From: Terana coerulea
Taxonomy: Eukaryota; Basidiomycota; Agaricomycetes; Polyporales; Phanerochaetaceae
DNA length: 64,000 nt
Direction of reading: 5' to 3'
Assembly (NCBI GenBank): GCA_024811115.1
Contig: JAKOGH010000695.1
Location: 80,027-144,026 of the forward strand
Within the stretch, counting starts at the first letter, position 1; each line of letters opens with the position of its first letter. The position numbers and the translations under genes were made by a program. This document shows positions 56,201-64,000 of this stretch, piece after piece. The notes beneath the pieces are model-generated. The model saw nothing but the letters and a program-made list of their open reading frames with translations. It was not told where the DNA came from and ran no database searches.

Positions 56201-57333
56201 TGACCACGGTTACCATACTTCATCTTGGAAGTAGAAGCTCCTGCCGCGAGAGCCAGAAGCTGGTGTCCGAGACAGATACCGAAAATCGGGCGGTCGGCCT
56301 TTTGCATCGCCATCGCCAGCCGGTCAATGGTGGATTTGACGAAGGTCGGGTCACCAGGACCGTTAGAGATAAACAGTCCATCGAAGGGCTCCTCCTCGGG
56401 TGAGAGGTAGTCGTAATCCCAGGGTACGACCTTCAGCTCAATGCCACGGTGTGTGAAACAGCGGATTTGGTTGTACTTCATACCGACGTCCACCGCGAGG
56501 ACGCGGAAGGGACGCTTCCCGGACGGATGTATGCGCGGCTCTGTTACGGGCGTGTACACACGTGCAACCGGCGTCGAGACTACCGCGACCAGGTTTTTGT
56601 GTTCGGGTCACTGAAGGGAATGTCAATGTAGTCGTCCCGCCATGAGCCAGAGCTTGGCGGCGAGGGCGCCCGCGAGCCAGCCGAGCTGAGAGCCTTCGAG
56701 CGTCCTGCAGGTGCGTCCGGGTGCCGTGCGAGGACCTTCGCAAGCATGGATCCCTTCTCGCGGATCTTTTTCGTGAGCGCACGTGTGTCCACGCCGTAGA
56801 TAGCGGGCACGCCGCTCTCCTTCAGCCACTGGCCGAGCGACGAGCCCGCGAGGAAGTGGCTGTAGTCTTCAGTGTAGTACCCCACCACGACCGCGGCGAC
56901 GTGAATCCGGGACGACTCGAAGTCGTGTGGGATTTGCTCCGGATCCTCTGTCGCTGGACGCTTCGGCACACCGTAGTTCCCGATGAGCGGGTACGTAAGG
57001 ATCAAGATTTGTCCTTCATACGATGGGTCCGTTAATGACTCGGTGTAGCCGACCATACCTGTGCGAAGGGTGAATTCAATTTTTAGCAGTAAGTCGAGTG
57101 TGGTGCACACCAGTCTGGAAGACACATTCGCCCGAGATGCTCTTTCCCTCCGCACCGAAGCTAATTCCGCGGAAAGCTGTCCCATCTGCAAGCTCGAGAA
57201 CTGCGTCAGTAGACTCCCTGTCGTTCTGTGCGGGCTGAGCAGTGACGGGTGGTGCAGGCGAGCCGTTTGGGATCCCACTCGCCAGCCTGGACAGTGGAGG
57301 ACGCACGACGTCGAGTTTTAAAGGAGATGCCAT
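50213..57333 (-). CDS. ura2: CPSase-ATCase multienzyme (URA2/pyr1-3)
   Basis: Nine exons (57333-57111, 57058-55192, 55133-54612, 54556-54378, 54328-52798, 52748-50881, 50826-50424, 50371-50301, 50248-50213) give about 2232 residues after allowing for five single-base indels, the usual URA2 length. The enzyme makes carbamoyl phosphate from glutamine, bicarbonate and ATP and transfers it to aspartate, the first steps of de novo pyrimidine synthesis. In order: glutaminase domain ([15 protein letters not shown] nucleophile, SVQFHPE), CPSase large subunit with two ATP-grasp halves ([17 protein letters not shown], then [16 protein letters not shown]), a methylglyoxal-like domain (LPEDSVDA), a DHOase-like domain lacking the metal-binding HxH ([12 protein letters not shown]), and ATCase ([29 protein letters not shown]). 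As in other fungi the DHOase part is catalytically dead. Indels: one A missing near 56588, extra bases near 52050, 51885 and 51687, one C missing at 50929-50932. Confidence 0.9.
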
Positions 57334-57480
57334 GGTGATTTTGGTGATTTGAATGAAATGAGCGAAATTTGGCCTCTTCCTCTCCGCTCGCGCCAGCAGG
57401 GATTCGAGTGAAGAGGAAGAGAGAGAAAAAAGAAAAGAAAAAATGCTAGCGTGCATGAATTATAGCTAGACGCTTGATGG
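57334..57480 (-). promoter_or_regulatory. URA2 upstream region, pyrimidine-rich on coding strand
   Basis: Just upstream of the ATG the plus strand is a long A/G run (aagaggaagagagagaaaaa), giving a CT-rich block on the transcribed direction at 57408-57442. CT-rich stretches are common in highly expressed fungal promoters. No TATA box is obvious. Confidence 0.4.
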
Positions 57481-58091
57481 TCGATCAAAGTTGATGGTAT
57501 CATTTATTTAATGCCCATTAAGCAGGCGACGTCATAACCGCCGGCGGTACTTAATACTAACTTCTGGTAGTCCCGGACAATGCTATGTACTGCATACTGC
57601 TTTCAACTTAACTATTGTTTAGTTCGACCCGCAGGTAGTTTTAGCAGCACTAATAAAATGTACAGCCTACGTTTGATAGCGCATTCCTATGCTATGTTGT
57701 GCTCTCCCAGGCTCCCTAAGTTGCGCGAGTTCCTTTGCCGCCGGCGAGATTCAGATACCGGTTGCCGGGTGTGGCCTGCAGTGACTACACTCTTCGGCAG
57801 GCCATGGCCACTTCGCTGCACTTGGAAGACTCAGCTGTACAAGCAACAGTCTATATGCGCGCAGAAAAGGCATCGAAATGTTACACAAATACCCTTACGT
57901 ACGCTTGCCATCTTTCAGCGAAGTCAAAGTGTACTGACTCACAGCTCTTGATCTCATTTCCCCACGCTTCAGCGCCCCTCAAGATCGTATATCCAACCTT
58001 GATCTTTATCTCTCCAAAATCAGTCTCGGCCGTCATTTTGCGCAGGCTTGGGCCTCGAGCCCCATACGTCAGGATTACGATGAGCCTATAG
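57481..58091. other. No gene recognised
   Basis: Spacer between the pyr gene and the retrotransposon. An ORF at 57580-57951 (plus, 123 codons) lacks any domain. Confidence 0.4.
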
Positions 58092-58454
58092 TGTTAAGAC
58101 CAAGGTCGTTCGCGCGAATGAGCTTGGGGCTCAATGCGACTCTGAGGGCTATTACGGAGGTTTCCCTCTAGCACGCAGAGACTGACCAGAGATATCGATG
58201 TTTAATAAACAAAGAGATCGCAGTTAAGGCTATGAGGCCTTGACTGGTCGATCTTTATACTACTGTACAAGATGGTGGTGTGGGAAGCATACTACGTATC
58301 CGTACTAGTGTTGAGACTAGTAGATGAGTCTGGGCAGGGCGTAGGGTACGCTACGCTAGCTGAGTCATAGGGCACAGGCGAGGTGAGTCATGAGTCGCGA
58401 GCCGAGCCGATGTTACTAATTGTTCGAATAAAAGAAATAACTCTGTCCGTAACA
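58092..58454 (-). repeat. 3' LTR of the Gypsy element
   Basis: A 363 bp segment runs tgttaagacc...gtccgtaaca on the plus strand, so read as the element it starts TGTTACGG and ends CTTAACA, an inverted TGTTA/TAACA end pair. On the minus strand a GGGGGTAA purine tract (the polypurine primer for plus-strand DNA) lies directly upstream. No second LTR lies within the window. Confidence 0.8.
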
Positions 58455-58459
58455 TTACC

Positions 58460-59960
58460 CCCTATCCAGTCTGAAAGTCCCCGACTTTCTTCAACCATAG
58501 TACCTTCCTTGGTCGTAGGTCGGGTCTTTGTCTATCTCGTACTCGGGGAGTAGGGACGCGCGGTCGAGTCGTGTGTTGTGTGGGGCAATCTTTCGGCGTA
58601 GTGACCGGGCTTGTATTGGTGGCATTTCCAGCAACGATATTGGTTGCACCATGCGCCCCCAGTGTTCCTGTTCTCCACAAATCATGCATGCGTCGTTGGG
58701 TTTGGGTCGGTGGGAGTAAGGTGAGAATCGTGTGTTCGGTGGCGGTGTATGGTGTCGAGGAATGATTGGCGAGGTGGATGACGAGCCTACCAGTGTGGTT
58801 GCCGATGTAGAACCCGACCCCATGCGGTTGACTTTGTAACGCATGTCCTTGTGCCCGCTGAGAGTAAGGGGAGCCAGGTCCGTTCGATTGGCCTTTAAAC
58901 GCATGTCCTTTCCTCCTCCTTTGCACTCCCTGGTATGCCGTGGTGGTATGACGGGGGTGGATGTCGGTCGAGGGATGAGTGACGGGTGAGCAGATCGAGG
59001 TGCGATAGGAGGGAACGTTGGCTTCGATCGTCCACTTGGATCCAGAGGTGTCGGTGTCAGTGGATTTGGTGGGTGCAGCCGGTGAGGGAACGGGTTGTCC
59101 GAGGACTTTCATGAGTTCATCGAAGGCTTTGATGACCTCCGGGTGAACGTCTTGGTCAACGGACGGTTCGCGCTTCATCGGCTGTTTTCCTGCCTCTTCG
59201 CCTTTCCTTCTGCCGCCTTCTCTTCTCGCTAACCTTAGCCTGTTGTTGTGCGGGGTTTAGCGTCGTCCATGCTCGCGAGGGAAGTCGTTGTCGCTCGTCG
59301 CTGTCCGTTTCCACAGTAGCAGCCATAGATTTCGGAGCATCTGTCTGGCCATTTGCCGGTGTTCTCGGAGGATCGACAACGATGGGTTCAGCCACTGTCG
59401 TAGCGCGTCGGAGGGGGATCGATGGTGCGTTGGATGTGTCGGACGGTGTCCGACCAATGTAGCTCGTGCCAAACGACCATTCCGACTGAGGATCGGAGGC
59501 AACGGTGACGACCAGGATAGAGGTGCGTCGCGGGCGGTGGTGTAACGTAATCAAGGAGTGGAGATGCAGAGGCCGGCGGGAGAGTGAGGAACATACGGTT
59601 GCTCGTCGACTCCTGGTTGCGCGACTTCCGGTCGTGGATACAGCGTAGCCGAATTTCTTGTATGGTATGGGCTGGCGTATAGCGCGATGAATGAATTGGA
59701 CACAAGTCTGGATTCCGCCCACACGTAGTAGGGATTCCAAGGTTTGATCCATAACCGACAGCGTGGTGTTCGAGGGCATCGCTTCGCTTCTGGTCTCGAA
59801 GCTCCTTCCAGTTGCTCGACCATTTTTTGGAAGTGATCCAGATGGCGTGCTTCGGCTCTGGCGTGGATAAGGATACGACGAGGAGTAAAATCGGAGAAGA
59901 GCTCATCTCCGTCTGGAACAAGGGACGGGTTCAGCGAACGCGACTCGAGGAGGGCCTCGA
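58460..59960 (-). pseudogene. 3' ORF of the Gypsy element with zinc knuckles
   Basis: Between chromodomain and LTR lies a degenerate ORF of about 500 codons in shifting frames. Near 59780 it reads MDQTLESLLRVGGIQTCVQF, followed by Thr/Pro/Ser-rich sequence, an Arg/Lys-rich patch (SEKRRRQKERRRGRK), and at about 58600-58690 two CCHC-like knuckles in neighbouring frames (CMICGEQEHWGR, then YRCWKCHQYKPGHYAE). The end is LRPRKVLWLKKVGDFQTG just before the purine tract. An extra ORF after integrase is known in some fungal Gypsy groups, but zinc knuckles are normally in Gag at the 5' end. Frame breaks prevent a product. Confidence 0.6.
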
Positions 59961-60263
59961 TGAGTCGTTGCTTGCGTCGTTTGGCCTCGTCTCCTTGGAC
60001 GTAGTCGAGCGACGACTGTCCTCGCTGAAGCCTAGAGAATATTCCGTCGATATGAGTATCGTATCTATAATATTCGAGTAGAGACTGAATGAGGTTTCCG
60101 GTTCGCGTTCGACAAGGACGGGTCCGGAGACTTCGATATAAGAGGGAGGGTGAAGTCCTTTAGAATTGGCGGTGCCAATCCAGCTGGGCTGACGGTGTTA
60201 GCGATGGGTTGAAGTGTAGCATTGCGAGTGGGGCTGATGACATGTTCTTGAGTGCAGGTTGGT

Positions 60264-63200
60264 TTAGAGGAGTGTTGAGAGGATGAAGATGGTGGCCAAG
60301 TGCTGAGTCTTCTTATACTCGATGAGGACCTCTGACGCCTGCCCAAGCTCGTCCTTTGTCATCCATTGGTTTTCTTCGTCGGACTGCCCTTTCCACTTGA
60401 CGAGGTACTGCGTGTTGTTCCCGCGCCTTCGGTGATTCAGGATGGCTTCGACTTCGACATCTCCTGACCGTCCACGAGATCTGGCGGTGGATTGGCTAGG
60501 TCCATGCTGCTCTGTCTCCTGATAAGGGGTCAGCAGGGATGCGTGGAAGGTGTCGTGACATTTCATCCTTTTTGGTAAGGCCAGCTGATAGACCACGGGG
60601 ATAGAATTTTCTTAATTTTGAATGGTCCTTCTCGTTTTGGTGATAGCTTTGGTTGTGCACTCGTGTTCAGGTTCCTTGTATCAAGCCAGACCTTTGACCT
60701 TGGGTAAAGGGTTTGAACTGACCCCGTGTCTTTCTTATCATGAATTGCACTGCCATGTCGAGGGCCGCAGCTGCTTCTTCTTTGCTTTGCTGTGATCTTC
60801 CATCCAAATCTGGGTGGTAGAGGACGGGTTGACGATTCAAACGCTGTGGAATTGCTTTGGGATGGGATCCGTGCATGAGGAAGAAGGGGGAATGTTTCGT
60901 TGCGGAATGTTCTCGATTGTTGTGCGAATTCGCATCAGCCAGGTAGTCTACCCATTCGGTAGGTGTGCTGGCAGAAGATGCGAAGGTAGGTTTCGAGTTC
61001 TTGGTTAACTCGTTCTGTTTCTCCGTCTGTTTGGGATGATAGGCGGTGGACATGCTTCGACTCCTAGGAGTCTCCAGAGTTCTTCCATGACCTTGATGCG
61101 AATTGGGGCCTCTGTCTGATAGGAATTTGTCGGGCATGCCAAATCGTTTGTAGACGTTGTCGATGGTAGAGTTTCGCTGTTCCTATAGCATCTATTTCCT
61201 TCGACATGGGATAAAAATTACCCCCTGTAGCATCGCTGGTCGACCACGACCATTACTAGTCTCTTTCCTTCAGCTTCGGGAGTGCCGAGATGAAGTCGCA
61301 CGTTACGAAAGCGAACGGTCGTCCCCTATGTTCTGGTTTCAATGGAGTTAACGGTGGAATCGTGGGGTGTGTGTTGACTTTCATTTGTTGACAAAGAGCG
61401 CATCCTTTTACGAATTGTCCTACAAATGCTGCCATTCCTGGCCAGTAGTAATCTCGACGTGAGGGAGTTCCAGTGTTTTGTACTTTCCCGGGTGTCCTGA
61501 TGACTGGGCTTCATGGTATAGGTCTGTGATATCGGTTCAGAGGTCTTTGTTACTTGGTACGTAGCATTTGCCGTTGAACATGAGTAGTCCGTTTTGCATG
61601 GTCCAGTCTGTTTTGTTTGTGCGCCCTAGGGTTTCCTGTCTTCCTTCGGCTACTTCTATCAGCTTTGAGCCCGTGATTCATCGCCTCCCAGGCTATACTT
61701 AATTCGATCTCCCATGACATAGTCTCGTGATTGTGGCTTGGATGTCCTGGGACCACTGGATGTTGGTGAATAAATGATCTGGGAGTACTATCGCTGCCTG
61801 GCGAACAGTTCGTCTTGGAAGGAGTGTTTCATCCTCGTTATCGCGATCTGAGTCGTCGAGATGTCCTAGGCGCGATATCGTGGTCGGATTGCACTAGAGT
61901 GGGACCCTTGCAGTATTCGAGTTTCATGTCAAAGTCCGACAAGAACAGTTTCCATCGTGTTTGTCTTCTAGTTTAATCGCCGAGCGGATCGGAAGTACGG
62001 AGATTCTTGTGGTCTGTGAGTACTGCATCGGATGTGGAGATCCGTGAATGTAATGTCTCCATTCTTCGAGGGCTCGTACTATTCCGAATAGTTCACGGTC
62101 GTAGATTTCGTAGTTCCGCTCTGGTTGATTAAAACTTTTGACAGGTATGCCACTGGGTGCCAGTCTCCGCTTTCGTCCGGTTGTCGTAGTACCCCTCCCG
62201 TCGCAAATTTAGATGCGCCTGACCTCGATGAGGAAGGGTTTAGACGGTCGGTAATATGAGGACTGTGGACGAGCGTAACCGTTGTTTCAAGGTTTCAAGG
62301 CTTTCTGGCATTCCGCTGACCAATTCCAAGCTATCCCTTTTCTAGTGAGCTCGTTTAGGGTCGCGCGAGGTCGGAAAAGTGACTGATGAAGCGTCTGTAG
62401 AAATTTCCAAATCCGAGAAAGGCTCGTACTTGCTTTACCGCGGGTGCCGCCAGTCGATTATTCCCTGAATTTTCGCCTGGTCCATAAGGACTTTATTATG
62501 CCGGATGATTACCCCTAGGAAGTCTACTTCTTCAACGTCAATGCGCATTTCTCGAGTTTGCAATAAAGGTCGTTATCGCCTAGTTTCTTCAGTACTCGCT
62601 TTGGTTCGCTCATGTTGTTCTTCATCTTCGAGTGAAGCATCATGTCGTCCATGTAGATAGTTAACCATCCTTCATCGACTTCGTCGCGGAATATGTGGTC
62701 CATCATTCGCCTGGAAGGTTGCCGTGAGTTGCACATGCCAAAAACATAACCATCGGTTCGAATAACCCTGATTGGTTTTTAAACGCCCCTTCCATTGATC
62801 ACCATCCTTGATCCTGATGTTGTTGTACCCAGCTCTGAGATCGAGCTTGGTAAAAATCGTGGATCCTTGGAGTTTGTCGATGAGTTCGATGAGAGGTAGC
62901 GGATATGTATTCTTGACTGTTCCTTCGTTAAGGTACCGGTAGTCTTGGCATGGTCTTAGTGATCCGTCTTTCTTGCCTACAAAGAAGAATGGTGATGCCA
63001 TGGGGATTTCGATGGTCGAATGTATCCTTTACGAAGATTTTCCTAGAAACTCCTTGAGTTTCTCCTGTTCCAGAGGTGACAGCGGGTACACTTTGCAATC
63101 TTTTGGTACAAAGTCATCCTTGAGGTCGATGGCGTGATCATAGGGACGGGATTCTGGGAATCGTTCGGAGGCCTTTTTCTCAAACACCGACGCGTACTCG

Positions 63201-64000
63201 GTATTTTCTGGTACTTGAGTTGTCGCTGATTATTGGCTTTCTGCGCGAATTCCATTGCCGGGTTGACTTTAGCATTGATCCATAGTGCTCGCGTAGCTAT
63301 GGGGTTTATGTCTTCAGTCCAGGTTACGCTGTAAGTTTCTTCTCTCCTGGTAGGTAGGAATATAGGATGTCGCCTTGCTCCGATTCTCCAGGTGTCATGA
63401 GGTCAACTGCTCGTAATTGAGCGAAGTTAATCGTTGGTTCGTCGGGCTGGTGGTAAGATTTCAGGGTCTTCTGACGACAGCTTGTTAATCCTTCGGTCGT
63501 CCTCGCCAGGTAGTACTTCTACTGAGACTCGTTTTCCAACTGGAGGCGTCCATCCTTCCAGTTGATGGCCGGGTTTCTATCCTTGAGCCAAGTGATGCCA
63601 AGGATGACTTCCTCTCTGCCTAAGTTCGTGACGAGGAAGTTTGTTCGAATGGTGCGGCCTCCGACCGTCATAGGTATTTCTACCTCGTGTGTGATGCGTC
63701 CTGACGGTTTGGAGTGCCGTCGACGTTAAACACCGCAATGGTTCGCTCGAGTTTTCGTGACTTGAGCTTGAGTTTCTTCACCATTTTCTCAGATATGAAT
63801 GTTCCTCCTGCTCCCGAGTCTACGAGGGCGGGTGTTTCACGTAATTCTCTCCTTTCAACGTTATAGGGATGCGCATAGACATTGCATTCATTTCCGCTAT
63901 AAGTACAGAGTAGGTGGAGATGCGAACAGAGCTGACGTCGAGGCAGGCTCCTTTAGGAAAAATCCTTTCCAAGCCCTTTGGCGAGGTTCTTGCGCTGCTT
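60264..64000 (-). pseudogene. Gypsy pol polyprotein, degenerate
   Basis: Aspartic protease with LVDSGAGGTFISEK at about 63830-63780. Reverse transcriptase from about 63000: [32 protein letters not shown], and the catalytic TIYMDDMMLHS at about 62660. RNase H remnants lie at 62400-61850. Integrase zinc-binding CALCQQMK is at about 61400, RPFAFVTCDFISALP at about 61310, the second catalytic SDRG at about 61110 and STAYHPKQTE at about 61040. Chromodomain: EAILNHRRRGNNTQYLVKWK at about 60450-60390, ending NQWMTKDELGQASEVLIEY. Several frame shifts and stops separate the blocks, and the linker between RNase H and integrase is badly decayed. The 5' part continues beyond the window. Confidence 0.85.

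Larger units (their letters stand above)
58092..64000 (-). mobile_element. Ty3/Gypsy chromodomain retrotransposon, 5' truncated by window
   Basis: On the minus strand, pol domains in the Ty3/Gypsy order protease, RT, RNase H, integrase and chromodomain lie between the right edge and 60265. They are followed by an additional zinc-knuckle ORF and the LTR at 58092-58454. The frame is broken many times, so this copy is inactive. The chromodomain marks it as a chromovirus of the fungal Gypsy clade. Gag, primer-binding site and 5' LTR would lie beyond 64000. Confidence 0.9.

Overview
The window is nuclear DNA of a filamentous basidiomycete, most likely a white-rot-type Agaricomycete (inference). 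The signs are genes split by many 50-60 bp GT-AG introns, a fused fungal CPSase-DHOase-ATCase gene, an ERG25 gene, a secreted GH13 amylase with a CBM20 starch-binding domain, F-box/leucine-rich proteins, and families typical of Agaricomycetes (fungal SLATT, SigF-like NTF2, questin-oxidase-like). No prokaryotic or organellar feature is visible.

Layout. 0.5-21.4 kb is a gene-poor, repeat-built region. Two direct copies of a SLATT-domain membrane protein gene (2.6-5.1 kb and 16.8-19.3 kb, both minus strand) are bracketed by a diverged inverted repeat of about 1.7 kb (0.55-2.26 kb and 19.7-21.4 kb). Between them lie a GC-rich island, a degenerate tandem array of about 300 bp units, a 576 bp TA-flanked foldback element and a spaced-motif array. 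22-31.9 kb is a transposon nest: a 372 bp MITE, an AT-rich block, and a 6.8 kb hAT element with 8 bp target duplication that is itself invaded by a 0.9 kb element and a 357 bp hAT-type MITE. A sister MITE lies just outside, within degenerate 150 bp repeats.

32.7-57.3 kb is the gene-rich part: F-box/LRR-like genes (32.8-37.2 kb), methylsterol monooxygenase ERG25 (38.1-39.4 kb), a frameshifted SigF-like NTF2 gene (41.2-42.0 kb), an F-box-like gene (42.6-44.1 kb), a questin-oxidase-like C-terminal remnant (44.2-44.7 kb), alpha-amylase (46.7-49.0 kb) and the URA2/pyr multienzyme (50.2-57.3 kb). A 1.33 kb direct duplication (39.7 and 45.1 kb) flanks the central genes and carries a TATA box and a tiny cysteine-rich ORF in both copies.

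58.1-64.0 kb is the 3' part of a decayed Ty3/Gypsy chromodomain retrotransposon on the minus strand, ending in an LTR and running off the window.

The housekeeping genes (sterol demethylation, de novo pyrimidine synthesis) and the secreted starch-degrading enzyme work independently; there is no cluster logic. Several apparently functional genes carry single-base indels, five of them in the essential pyr gene. Some of the frameshifts here may therefore be sequence errors rather than pseudogenisation.
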